Of a stretch of DNA of 42,766 nt, positions 7,455 to 15,863 are shown piece after piece; the stretch's first letter is position 1, and each line of letters opens with the position of its first letter. This DNA comes from Lachnospiraceae bacterium (GTDB lineage: Bacteria > Bacillota > Clostridia > Lachnospirales > Lachnospiraceae): assembly GCA_015057375.1 (NCBI GenBank), contig SVEM01000016.1:1-42766 (forward strand). Direction: 5' to 3'. The position numbers were made by a program, and so were the translations under genes. The notes beneath the pieces are model-generated. The model did not search any database. It saw nothing but the letters and a program-made list of their open reading frames with translations, and was not told the origin of the DNA.

Positions 7455-8861
7455 TTATTTTACTGTATAAGTCTTTTTAAGTGTCTTGTAGTTTTTCTTT
7501 GTAACTGTGATAGTTACCTTAGTTTTCTTAACAAGCTTTGATGAAAGCTTAAGAGTAAATTTCTTGCCTTTTACTGTTGCTTTCTTAGCAGCTTTCTTTC
7601 CGACTTTTATTTTAACCGTAGCACCTTTTTTGGATACCTTACCGGTAATCTTCTTTGTGTTTTTCTTGCATTTTACTGCAGATAACTTGAGAGTCTGTTC
7701 AACTGCAGGTGCATTATCATCAATTGAAGGAGCAGTTGTAGGTTCTGCTGAAGGAGCAACAAGTGCAGGAATGGTTTCTGTCTTTGTCTGTTTAATAAAT
7801 GCACTGTTTGTAAAATCAGCAGATGTGTATGTAATTAAGCCTTCAACGCCGACAGCAGCTTCTGTTGTAACTGTTTTTGTTACATCTACGGTTTCTTCCT
7901 GAACATAGAATGAAAGTTCGTTACATGTACGTTTAGCTGTTAATTTTGTATTGTCAGCTGACCATTCGTAAACAGGCTCAGTAAATGTATACTGTGGCTG
8001 AACCTCAATCATTTTTTCAGCATATCTGAGTCCGAACTCTCTGTTATTAGCAGCTGTAAAATGTATAGCATTGTTATGCTCAACGTCACCATCCAAACCT
8101 TCTGATGAGATTTCATAGAAATTCTCACTCTGATTTGGAAGATTTCTGATATTGCTGTTGTTGTTTCCAACGGTCTGACCTGCAAGTAATGGAATATTGT
8201 CTCCAAGATCAAGGTCTGCAATCATATCATCATATATTTTCTTAACCATAGTAGGCCATGCACTGTTTCCAGCATCGGACTCACCCTGATGCATGATAAT
8301 ACCTTTGATAACACCGTCTTTCTGGGCTATTTTTGCCATGTCAATAATTCTCTGATATGTGTTTCCGCCGTACTGTGCGGCAATACCTTTCATCCAGTCA
8401 ACTTCATTTGCATAATAATCTGCACCGGTGTCTTTATCAAATCCCTTGATACTTGAACCTGCAACAGCTACTACAATAAGACCTATCTTAATATCAGGAT
8501 TACTCTCCTGCTGAAGCCATACCATGTTTCTTCCAAAGTAGTCAGCAAGACTGAGCTTTGCGTTGCTGTTTGCAAGAGGCGGTATAGCAGGATACCATTC
8601 GCCGACCTGTCTTTCGCTGTTTCCGTCAGCTGTCTGCATCATGTAATAGTTATCAGGAATTTCTAAATCCTCTGCTTCAATTGCAGGGTTCCCTTCCATG
8701 TTACTCTGACCGAATGCGATGTAAATGTGGAAGTTCGGATCCGGATTACCGTTTTCGTCCTCTGCCTTAGTGGACGATGCCGGTACTAATAATGTCTGCA
8801 TAACCAGTGCCAGCACCAGTAATGCACTTAGAACAATGTTACTCTTAAATTTTGTTTTCAT
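7455..8861 (-). CDS. Secreted CE6-type acetyl esterase, second paralogue
   Basis: The 468-residue protein has the same layout as the esterase at 161-1552: a signal peptide (1-33), Ser53 in FGQSNM, an HQGESD block, a catalytic histidine in NAIHFT, and an almost identical lysine-rich C-terminal module. The two genes are very similar over the C-terminal 150 codons and more divergent in the catalytic half, for example an ENGNP versus DSANGP linker and different loops before the histidine. The divergence may mean different acetyl positions or substrates. The start has the same GAGGGTATTTT leader as the paralogue. The gene follows the AraC regulator gene on the same strand and has its own promoter. 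Confidence 0.87.
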   Translation of the reverse strand: MKTKFKSNIVLSALLVLALVMQTLLVPASSTKAEDENGNPDPNFHIYIAFGQSNMEGNPAIEAEDLEIPDNYYMMQTADGNSERQVGEWYPAIPPLANSNAKLSLADYFGRNMVWLQQESNPDIKIGLIVVAVAGSSIKGFDKDTGADYYANEVDWMKGIAAQYGGNTYQRIIDMAKIAQKDGVIKGIIMHQGESDAGNSAWPTMVKKIYDDMIADLDLGDNIPLLAGQTVGNNNSNIRNLPNQSENFYEISSEGLDGDVEHNNAIHFTAANNREFGLRYAEKMIEVQPQYTFTEPVYEWSADNTKLTAKRTCNELSFYVQEETVDVTKTVTTEAAVGVEGLITYTSADFTNSAFIKQTKTETIPALVAPSAEPTTAPSIDDNAPAVEQTLKLSAVKCKKNTKKITGKVSKKGATVKIKVGKKAAKKATVKGKKFTLKLSSKLVKKTKVTITVTKKNYKTLKKTYTVK

Positions 8862-8921
8862 AAAATACCCTCAATTATGATAAATATATTTGGGATGCGT
8901 TTTTGGTGCATCAATAAAAGT

Positions 8922-8953
8922 ATTATAACATATAAGGTGCTAATTATCTATAT
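8922..8953 (-). promoter_or_regulatory. Promoter of the second CE6 esterase gene
   Basis: The minus strand shows TATAAT (8922-8927) in the extended form ATATGTTATAAT, with ATAGATAATTA upstream at the same spacing as before the first esterase. The implied leader is about 55 nt. Confidence 0.65.
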
Positions 8954-8959
8954 TTAGAT

Positions 8960-9772
8960 TTATTGATATTTTTTTGTAAGATGTTCCTGCTTATATTCCA
9001 TTGGAGTTGTTTTATATGATTCAAGAAATCTTCTATTAAATGTGCGAACACTTGAAAAGCCGGCCTCATATGCTGCTTCTGTTATTTTTACAGATGATTT
9101 CAAAAGCAGTGATGCTGCTATGTTCAGTCGTTTGTCATTTATGTATTTTGTAATAGGTATACCTATCTTTCTGGAAAATTCGTGTGACAGATAATAAGGG
9201 CTTACATGAAGTTCTGCTGATAAGGTTTTAAGTGAAAGATCTGATTTTATATTTTCATCAATATACAAAAGTGCTTTATGACATAGTTCGTAGCTGCCTG
9301 ATATTTTAGACTCAGATGTGTCAAGCTGTATGGATGAAAGAAAAACATGTAAAAGTCCTTTGAGTGCTGAAATATCAACATCTTCACGGGCGGTATTTTC
9401 ACGTCCGAACATAATGAGTCCGTTGAGGGCAAGAGTTCCGTAATTATTAAGGTTATTCGCAGAATTGCATACAAAAGAGTTGTTCATATGCCGCAGTTTT
9501 TTATCGAAATCCGTGACAAAATTTGGCTGAAAAAGAGATATCATGGTTTCGGTTTGCGGTGTTATGGCAATGAGGGAATGGAGCGTGTTAGGGCTCGTGA
9601 TGACATAGCTTCCCTCGTTTAGTATAAAGGAATGTTCGTTTATTATTGCAGATACTGACCCATATGTGACGTAAACTATTTCAGCAAGTTTATGCATATG
9701 CAGAGGTGCATTCAGGTTGGTTGTAAAAAAGCAGCAGGCGGAAATATCCATAAGTTCATAATTAAAGTTCAT
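8960..9772 (-). CDS. AraC-family transcriptional regulator with cupin sensor domain
   Basis: The 270-residue protein has an N-terminal cupin-like half (about 1-140) beginning MNFNYELMDISACC and a C-terminal AraC/XylS double helix-turn-helix (about 165-265). The latter shows LKTLSAELHVSPYYLSHEFS and KITEAAYEAGFSSVRTFNRR. It probably senses a sugar and activates the neighbouring esterase and hydrolase genes. It is divergent from the GH43 gene, whose upstream region carries copy C of the shared promoter motif. The start follows AAGGAGG at a spacing of 10. The link to the three-promoter regulon is inferred from position and motif sharing. Confidence 0.88.
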   Translation of the reverse strand: MNFNYELMDISACCFFTTNLNAPLHMHKLAEIVYVTYGSVSAIINEHSFILNEGSYVITSPNTLHSLIAITPQTETMISLFQPNFVTDFDKKLRHMNNSFVCNSANNLNNYGTLALNGLIMFGRENTAREDVDISALKGLLHVFLSSIQLDTSESKISGSYELCHKALLYIDENIKSDLSLKTLSAELHVSPYYLSHEFSRKIGIPITKYINDKRLNIAASLLLKSSVKITEAAYEAGFSSVRTFNRRFLESYKTTPMEYKQEHLTKKYQ

Positions 9773-9805
9773 ATCGCCAGCACCTCCTTGATTATGTATA
9801 TATTT

Positions 9806-9834
9806 ATTTTAAGATATATATAATCATAATTCAA
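9806..9834 (-). promoter_or_regulatory. Promoter of the AraC regulator gene
   Basis: On the minus strand TTGAAT (9829-9834) and TAAAAT (9806-9811) are separated by 17 bp. It is back-to-back with copy C of the hydrolase promoter. Confidence 0.55.
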
Positions 9835-9845
9835 TATGATTTTAC

Positions 9846-9914
9846 AGCAAAAAATGACTATGTAGGTATAGATATTTGACGAGAAAAGCGCTTGTGCCTG
9901 TGCTAATATTTTAT
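9846..9914 (+). promoter_or_regulatory. Shared hydrolase promoter, copy C
   Basis: The site has AGCAAAAAATGACTAT, then GATATTTG at 9871-9878 followed by ACGAGAAA, and TGTGCTAATATTTTAT ending at 9914. The 36-nt distance between box starts equals that in copies A and B, and similarity to copy A runs through almost the whole site. It serves the GH43 gene and lies in the spacer shared with the AraC gene. Confidence 0.65.
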
Positions 9915-9947
9915 AAAACACATCTTTTCTGGGAGGAGCGGGATATT

Positions 9948-12476
9948 ATGATGAGAATAAAAATATTTAAAAGTGTGGCTGTGCTGGTTTCGCTGGCTCT
10001 TATTACGGGAGTTTTTGCGCATATTGAAACTAAAAATGTAATGGCAGGTGATTTTGAAATGGATAAGAAGGAAGCAGTTTCTGAAATGGGAGGTTATCTT
10101 GCTACATATATTGCAGCATATGAGCCTGATGCAGGTGTTGAATTTGCATGTCATCCGTCAGGTATATATACAGATAATTATCGTACTGACGTACTTTATT
10201 ATGCCATATCAACTGACGGAAAAAACTATACGGCATTAAATCATAATAAGCCGGTTTTTTATCCTAAAGACAGATATAAGCTAGGCTCTCCTTCAATATT
10301 CAGAAAAGCCGACGGGACGTATGGACTTGTTGCAGCAGTTGACAACGCAACAAATCAGATTATCGTATGTGATTCAGATGATATGATTTTTTATGAGAAT
10401 GAGAGGATTATAACTCTTAACTCTGATGATATTGCAGTTACTCATCCTACGGTTAAGTATAACGAAACGACTTCACTTTATGAGGTATATTGGGAAGGCG
10501 GAGACGGCAAATCATATGTTCAGACGACAAAAGATTTTTCTTCGTTTTCTGACAGAGTTACCGTAGATTATATGAAGGATGAGTTTGTGGGCGAGCTTCC
10601 TTCATATGCAGTAAAAGACGAAGCTGCATCATTTGCCATAACAAAGGATGAATATACTCGCCTGATGAATAAGTACGGAGAAGTAAAAAGTGTTTCAGTT
10701 GCAGGGCTTGATGATATAAATGTGAAGCCGGGAGAAAAGGTAACTCTCCCTGAAAATGCAGATGTGGTTTACAGTGACGGTTCTACATCTAATATGGGTG
10801 TGACATGGGACAGCGACAGCATTACTTTTGATATGAACAATCCGGCTGAGGGAACATATACCGTAAAAGGTAAAATCAACTATACAGATTATGACGGCAG
10901 TGAAACATTTGTAAGATTCAGGGCAGATCCGGATATTGAGTATGATGAAATAAATCAGGTATATTATATGACAGGATCTAATATGAATGAAAATTCTGCA
11001 AACGGCGGAGGTGCATATAATTCAATCGTACTTCGTCAGGCAGACACCATTGAGGGACTTGCAGATGCCGAGGAAGTGGAAATATGGACGGATAATCTTT
11101 CTTCGCCTGATTATCCTCATGTTCACGCATGGTACTGGGCTCCGGAAATACATTATATCGGAGGGTATTGGAGAGTTATTTCTCTTGGAATGGTACAGCG
11201 ATATGAGGGTGCGAGTGATGAATGGCAGCAGTGTATATTTACCTGTTACGGTGATGATGTCATGGACCCGAATAACTGGGAGTTTGACGGATACATAGGA
11301 ACGAGTACGGATAATAAAGCTCTTGGTACTTTTGATACCACATATTTTGAATATGACGGACAGGGATATTATGTGTCACCGTGTAAGGACCCATCAATTC
11401 ATTGGCTCAATGTTGTGAATATGAGTATTGTGACGGTAGATACCGACAATCTTTTACAGCCGACCAGTGAGTTGGTTGAACTTTCGAGATGTGACCGGGC
11501 ATTTGAGTATAATATTGGCTGGGGTATGTCCGAAGGCAATGACGGATATCCTGTTGAAGAAGGACCGGCAGTTTTCATACATGAGGATAAAATATTTATA
11601 TCGTATGCAGGAGCTACTGTTGATACACATTATTGTACCTGTATACTCTATGCTGACCTTGACTCTGATTTTATGGATCCGGCAAGTTGGAAAAAATATC
11701 CGTATCCGCTTTTGGCAACACAGGATTTTACCGGTACCGTAAAAGAAGGAGTGTTTACAGGCGGTGCATTTGAAGAGGGTGAGTATGAAGGTTACTTCGG
11801 ACCGGGACACTGTAATTTTACAATTGATGAAAACGGAAATCTGGTGATATCATATCATGCAAGAATTTGGGGAGAATCATTCCCGGGTGCTACAGGAGAT
11901 ACCAAATACGGAACAGTTGATCCGGGCAGACATGCATTTATAAATCACGTACATTTTGGTGCTGATGGATTTCCTATATTTAATATGACATCAGAGCAGA
12001 TACTTGCATCTTCGCTTCGTGATGTGGAAATTACCGTAAATGTAAAAAATGAACCGGAAATAGCTCCGACTTCATCGCCTGACACAACCATTGTAAACGA
12101 TTCTGATGTGAAAAAGGGAAATACGATTACTAAGAGCGGAATAAAATATAAAGTCACATCGGTTATAAGCGGAAAAAAATCCGTAGAAGTGTGCGGAGTG
12201 GCAAATAAGAAAATAAAGAAGGCTGTTATTCCGGCAGTTATAAAAATTCAGGGTGAAAAATATAAGGTAACCGCCATAGCAAAAAAGGCATTTAAGAATT
12301 GTAAAAAGCTTAAGAAGATAACGATTAAAACAAAGACATTAAAAAAGGTCGGTTCAAAAGCAATACAGGGAATAAATAAAGCAGCAGTTATAAAGTGCCC
12401 GAAAAGCAAGGCAGCAGCATACAAGAAGCTGTTTAACAAAAAGAGCGGTTTTGTCGGAAGCATGCGTATTAAATAG
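9948..12476 (+). CDS. Secreted GH43-type enzyme with N-terminal propeller-like region, Ig-like domain and basic LRR_5 tail
   Basis: The 842-residue protein is likely an alpha-L-arabinofuranosidase or beta-xylosidase acting outside the cell. It has a signal peptide (about 1-30). An N-terminal region (about 45-250) carries GH43-like blade motifs (LYYAISTDGKNYTALN, GSPSIFRKADGTYG). A Big_4-like Ig domain follows (about 250-325). The complete GH43 propeller runs from about 326 to 690, with Asp327 in RADPD as the general base, WAPEIH, Glu538 in EEGPAVF as the general acid, then GPGHCNFT and SYHAR. The C-terminus (about 720-842) is a very basic leucine-rich repeat of the BspA/LRR_5 type (AIAKKAFKNCKKLKKI). 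The start at 9948 follows GGGAGGAG; an in-frame reading from 9876 would destroy the signal peptide. Confidence 0.83.
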   Translation: MMRIKIFKSVAVLVSLALITGVFAHIETKNVMAGDFEMDKKEAVSEMGGYLATYIAAYEPDAGVEFACHPSGIYTDNYRTDVLYYAISTDGKNYTALNHNKPVFYPKDRYKLGSPSIFRKADGTYGLVAAVDNATNQIIVCDSDDMIFYENERIITLNSDDIAVTHPTVKYNETTSLYEVYWEGGDGKSYVQTTKDFSSFSDRVTVDYMKDEFVGELPSYAVKDEAASFAITKDEYTRLMNKYGEVKSVSVAGLDDINVKPGEKVTLPENADVVYSDGSTSNMGVTWDSDSITFDMNNPAEGTYTVKGKINYTDYDGSETFVRFRADPDIEYDEINQVYYMTGSNMNENSANGGGAYNSIVLRQADTIEGLADAEEVEIWTDNLSSPDYPHVHAWYWAPEIHYIGGYWRVISLGMVQRYEGASDEWQQCIFTCYGDDVMDPNNWEFDGYIGTSTDNKALGTFDTTYFEYDGQGYYVSPCKDPSIHWLNVVNMSIVTVDTDNLLQPTSELVELSRCDRAFEYNIGWGMSEGNDGYPVEEGPAVFIHEDKIFISYAGATVDTHYCTCILYADLDSDFMDPASWKKYPYPLLATQDFTGTVKEGVFTGGAFEEGEYEGYFGPGHCNFTIDENGNLVISYHARIWGESFPGATGDTKYGTVDPGRHAFINHVHFGADGFPIFNMTSEQILASSLRDVEITVNVKNEPEIAPTSSPDTTIVNDSDVKKGNTITKSGIKYKVTSVISGKKSVEVCGVANKKIKKAVIPAVIKIQGEKYKVTAIAKKAFKNCKKLKKITIKTKTLKKVGSKAIQGINKAAVIKCPKSKAAAYKKLFNKKSGFVGSMRIK

Positions 12477-12513
12477 ATTTAATTTGGTTGATAATATATA
12501 TAAGAAAATAAAT

Positions 12514-12550
12514 GGGGAATGTATCATTTGATATGTTCCCTGTTATTGTT
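12514..12550 (+). terminator. Possible terminator after the GH43 gene
   Basis: GGGAA pairs with TTCCC, extended by TATC/GATA with two G-U pairs, and a T-rich stretch follows. The stem is imperfect, so confidence is moderate. Confidence 0.5.
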
Positions 12551-12564
12551 TTATGAATTATCCT

Positions 12565-12592
12565 TTGAATAACCATTTCCATATGTTAAAAT
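12565..12592 (+). promoter_or_regulatory. Promoter of the two-component operon
   Basis: TTGAAT (12565-12570) and TAAAAT (12587-12592) are separated by 16 bp, about 50 nt upstream of the response regulator start. Confidence 0.55.
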
Positions 12593-12645
12593 TACACATA
12601 TAAAACAGCAAACACTTTTTTCGAATCAATGAAAGGAAGATGCTT

Positions 12646-13317
12646 ATGCGTATACTTATTGCAGAGGATGAGCGTGATCTGAATAAAATTATTACAAGCA
12701 AGCTGACTAAAGAGGGGTACAGTGTTGACAGTGTATACGATGGAGAAGAGGCGATTCATATCCTGTCGTATACGGATTATGATGCGGTGATTCTTGATAT
12801 AATGATGCCTAAGAAGGACGGATTTGCGGTGCTTCGTTCGATTCGAGATGCAGGGAAAACGACGCCGGTTTTATTTCTCACGGCAAGAGATTCCGTGCGT
12901 GACAAAGTAGAGGGTCTGGACAGCGGGGCAAATGATTATCTTGTGAAACCGTTTTCGTTTGATGAGCTTATGGCACGCATACGGGCTATGACGAGAGTGT
13001 CATTTGGAACAGCGGATAATATTCTTACAGTTTCCGACCTTACTATGAACCTTGCTTCAAAGGTTGTAAAAAGGGGTGAGCGTGAGATAGCATTGTCATC
13101 GAAGGAGTATGCTCTGCTTGAATATCTGATGCACAATAAAAATATAGTGTTGAGCCGTGAAACGATTGAAAATCATATTTGGAATTATGATTATGAGGGC
13201 GGCACCAATGTAGTTGATGTATATATCAGTTATCTGCGTAAAAAAATAGACGGTAACAGAGATGTGAAGCTTTTACATACTGTTCGGGGACAGGGATTTG
13301 TTTTGAGAGAGGTATGA
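12646..13317 (+). CDS. OmpR/PhoB-family response regulator
   Basis: The 223-residue protein has a receiver domain (1-115) with the acidic pocket EDE near residue 7, the phospho-acceptor Asp51 in LDIMMP, the conserved Thr in FLTARD and Lys in LVKPF. A winged-helix DNA-binding domain follows (about 125-221) with YISYLRKKID and TVRGQGFVL. The start at 12646 is chosen because GAAAGGAAG lies six bases upstream; the in-frame ATG at 12640 abuts that site. The histidine kinase gene begins within three bases of its stop codon. The likely target is the PepSY gene downstream, whose promoter carries a tandem 11-bp repeat. Confidence 0.93.
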   Translation: MRILIAEDERDLNKIITSKLTKEGYSVDSVYDGEEAIHILSYTDYDAVILDIMMPKKDGFAVLRSIRDAGKTTPVLFLTARDSVRDKVEGLDSGANDYLVKPFSFDELMARIRAMTRVSFGTADNILTVSDLTMNLASKVVKRGEREIALSSKEYALLEYLMHNKNIVLSRETIENHIWNYDYEGGTNVVDVYISYLRKKIDGNRDVKLLHTVRGQGFVLREV

Positions 13318-13319
13318 TT

Positions 13320-14726
13320 ATGAAAAGATTATCCATAGGGACTAAAATTACTATATGGTTTTCTCTGATGCTTCTTGCCGTGGTGGCACTGACTTACTGG
13401 ATTATAATTACCATAAGCGGAGGCGTTCTTCAAAAAACCGTAAGAGACAATCTCATAGAAGCTGTTGAACATAATGTGGATGAAATTGAGTTTTATTCAG
13501 ATATAAACGACATGGAAATCATGAACAGCATGGATTATTACGTTCAGTATGGGACAGGTGTGTTAGAGGTTGATGATGATTTCCTTGATGAGGTAAATGA
13601 AGTGTATACTTCGCTTTGTAAGTCAGATAATGAGCTTATGTATGGAGAAAATCCTATAATAAGAGAAGCGAATGAATTTGAATTTTCTGATTCTGTTATT
13701 CAGAAGGTTACGGTGGACGGAGTTTTATACTATATATATGACCGCAAGCTCACATATGAAGGCCTAGAAGATTTGTGGTTAAGGGGAGTTGTGTCCGAGG
13801 AACAGGGAGATCTGCAGCTTGCAAGTATTACAAAAACTTCGCTTGTTTTGCTGCCGCTTCTTAATCTTATTGCCATATTGGGAGGATATATCATTGCAAG
13901 AAGGATGTTAAGACCGATTAAATATATTTCGGATACCGCTGCAGAAATAAGTCAGGGTGTTGACTTAAAAAAACGCATTGATATAGGAAAAGGAAAGGAT
14001 GAGATTCACAAGCTTGCGGACAATTTCAATAATATGTTTGACCGCCTTGATAAATCATTTCAGACAGAAAAGCAGTTTACATCTGACGTTTCGCATGAAC
14101 TGCGTACTCCGATGTCGGTTATTATGGCACAGTGCGAGCTTGCACTCGAGGATTCGCAGACAAATGAAGAATATAAGGAAGCCCTTGAAACTATTTACAG
14201 ACAGGGCGGAAAAATGTCCAGACTTATAAATGATATGCTCGATTTTACAAGACTTGAACTGAACACAGGAAAGTATGTTAAAGAAAATACAGATATGTCA
14301 GGACTTACCGAATCTGTATGCCTTGATATGATGCTTATTAAAGAAAATGGTATCACATTACAGTGTGATGTTTGTGACAATATATTTATTAACGGAAATC
14401 GTGAACTGCTTACGCGGCTTCTTACTAATCTTATAAGCAATGCATACAGATACGGAAAACAAGACGGAAATATATGGGTAAACCTTGCGGAAGATGAAGA
14501 AAATATCGTTTTGTCAGTAAAGGATGACGGTATAGGAATTGAGCCGGAAGCACAGGAAAAGATTTTCAAAAGGTTTTATCAGGCGGATAGTTCCCGTCAC
14601 GGCGAAGGCACAGGCCTTGGTCTTTCAATGGTTAAGGAAATAGCAGCATTTCACGGCGGAACTGTTGCCGTTGAGAGTAAATTGGGAGAGGGAGCAACAT
14701 TTATTTGTAAATTTGAAAAAAATTAA
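13320..14726 (+). CDS. Membrane sensor histidine kinase
   Basis: The 468-residue partner of the upstream response regulator has a transmembrane helix at about 10-32, an extracytoplasmic sensor region of about 140 residues rich in acidic residues, and a second helix at about 174-194. HAMP, HisKA with His259 in DVSHELRTP, and HATPase_c with N box (NLISNAYRYG), DDGIGI and GTGLGLSMV follow. The start at 13320 lies seven bases after GAGAGG. An ATG at 13314 overlaps the regulator stop as ATGA and adds two residues, but lies too close to the ribosome site. The acidic sensor region and a target protein with Asp-rich PepSY repeats suggest envelope, cation or peptide sensing, but the ligand is unknown. 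Confidence 0.92.
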   Translation: MKRLSIGTKITIWFSLMLLAVVALTYWIIITISGGVLQKTVRDNLIEAVEHNVDEIEFYSDINDMEIMNSMDYYVQYGTGVLEVDDDFLDEVNEVYTSLCKSDNELMYGENPIIREANEFEFSDSVIQKVTVDGVLYYIYDRKLTYEGLEDLWLRGVVSEEQGDLQLASITKTSLVLLPLLNLIAILGGYIIARRMLRPIKYISDTAAEISQGVDLKKRIDIGKGKDEIHKLADNFNNMFDRLDKSFQTEKQFTSDVSHELRTPMSVIMAQCELALEDSQTNEEYKEALETIYRQGGKMSRLINDMLDFTRLELNTGKYVKENTDMSGLTESVCLDMMLIKENGITLQCDVCDNIFINGNRELLTRLLTNLISNAYRYGKQDGNIWVNLAEDEENIVLSVKDDGIGIEPEAQEKIFKRFYQADSSRHGEGTGLGLSMVKEIAAFHGGTVAVESKLGEGATFICKFEKN

Positions 14727-14740
14727 AAAAAATTTTTTGT

Positions 14741-14773
14741 TCTAATAAAACTCTAATATTTCGTGGGTATACT
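14741..14773 (+). promoter_or_regulatory. Promoter of the PepSY gene with tandem response-regulator half-sites
   Basis: Two 11-bp direct repeats, TCTAATAAAAC (14741-14751) and TCTAATATTTC (14752-14762), lie immediately upstream of a TATACT -10 box (14768-14773). No good -35 box is present; the repeats occupy that place. OmpR-type regulators bind tandem sites of about this period, so this is the likely binding site of the adjacent response regulator. Confidence 0.6.
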
Positions 14774-14805
14774 GTGAGTATATTAAATGAAAGGAAGTGT
14801 TTTAT

Positions 14806-15849
14806 ATGAAGAAATTATTTGAAACCCCAATGAAAGCTGTTATAAGTATGACATGCATATTCGCAGTAGTTATGATCGTTGCTATTTCAGGAGTATACGG
14901 AGCGTTTAGTAAAGAACTGAATGAAATAAAAAATTCACAGAATAATCCTACAGAGGCAGGACATGTAGCAGAAGGTGAAGCGGAAGTTGTACCTGAGGCA
15001 GAACCTGCAGCACCGGAAGCGGAAGTTGCACCGGAAGCAGAACCTGTAGAGCCGGTACCTGAAGCTGCAGTACCTGAGGCAGAGCAGCCGGTAGAACAGC
15101 AGACAGAACCACAGGCAGAACAGCCGGTAGAACAGCAGACAGAACCACAGGCAGAACAGCCGGTAGAACAGCAGACAGAACCACAGGCAGAACAGCTTGT
15201 AGTTGACGGAAGTCAGACCTTAGTTCAACAGGATGCTTCACAGCAGACAGAACCTCAGCAGCAGAATAATTCTAATGGAAAGATTGGAATTAAGAAAGCT
15301 AAGAAAAAGGCACTTGCAGATGCCGGTGTTTCTAAATCAGCCGTAAAATACACAAAGGCATATTTGGATTATGATGATGGTATTGCAATTTATGATATCG
15401 AGTTTTATACAGATACACATGAATATGAGTATGAGATAAATGCAAAGACAGGCAAAGTTCATGAGAAGAGTATAGAAAAACTTGATAGAGTAAACAGCAC
15501 TCAAAATAATACATCAGCAAGCACAGACAAGTCAAAAGCTACGGCTAAACCAAAAGCTACAGCTAAACCTAAGAGTAACAGCAACCGCATAAGCGTTGAT
15601 AAAGCTAAGTCAATCGCAGTTAAACATGCAGGATATTCAGTTGGTAAGGTGACATTTAGGAAGGCTAAGCTGGATTATGATGACGGACGTACGGTTTATG
15701 AGATTGAATTCTATGTAGGAAATGATGAATATGACTATGAAATCGACGCAAAGACAGGTAAAATAATCGACTATGATTTTGACAAAAATGAGCGTTATGA
15801 TGATGATTACGATGACGATTGGGATGATGACCATTATTACGACGACTAA
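14806..15849 (+). CDS. Membrane-anchored protein with two PepSY domains and a Gln/Glu/Pro repeat linker
   Basis: The 347-residue protein has one N-terminal membrane helix (about 10-33) and the rest outside. A linker rich in Glu, Pro, Ala and Gln (about 45-155) holds three exact 12-residue repeats. PepSY domain 1 is at about 160-225 and PepSY domain 2 at about 261-325. Both have the pattern Lys-Ala-(Lys) then LDYDDG, (Y/E)IEFY and YEI(N/D)AKTGK. The C-terminus is an Asp/Tyr/Glu-rich tail. PepSY domains often modulate extracellular peptidases or bind the cell wall. Here the gene follows a two-component system and has a matching operator-like promoter. The start is the ATG at 14806 after AAAGGAAG; a GTG nine bases earlier lies too close to that site. 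Confidence 0.85.
   Translation: MKKLFETPMKAVISMTCIFAVVMIVAISGVYGAFSKELNEIKNSQNNPTEAGHVAEGEAEVVPEAEPAAPEAEVAPEAEPVEPVPEAAVPEAEQPVEQQTEPQAEQPVEQQTEPQAEQPVEQQTEPQAEQLVVDGSQTLVQQDASQQTEPQQQNNSNGKIGIKKAKKKALADAGVSKSAVKYTKAYLDYDDGIAIYDIEFYTDTHEYEYEINAKTGKVHEKSIEKLDRVNSTQNNTSASTDKSKATAKPKATAKPKSNSNRISVDKAKSIAVKHAGYSVGKVTFRKAKLDYDDGRTVYEIEFYVGNDEYDYEIDAKTGKIIDYDFDKNERYDDDYDDDWDDDHYYDD
15082..15189 (+). repeat. Three tandem 36-bp coding repeats
   Basis: The unit encodes EQPVEQQTEPQA three times in a row in the linker of the PepSY protein. The DNA copies are nearly identical, so copy number may vary by slippage. Confidence 0.9.
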
Positions 15850-15863
15850 TTATCAGCCGAGAG

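Noticed and set aside
15082-15189. CRISPR-like array
   Set aside because: The 36-bp units are contiguous with no spacers and lie in frame inside a coding sequence.
14948-15241. Minus-strand frame rich in Leu/Val/Pro opposite the PepSY linker
   Set aside because: It is a by-product of the tandem coding repeat on the plus strand and has no start signals.
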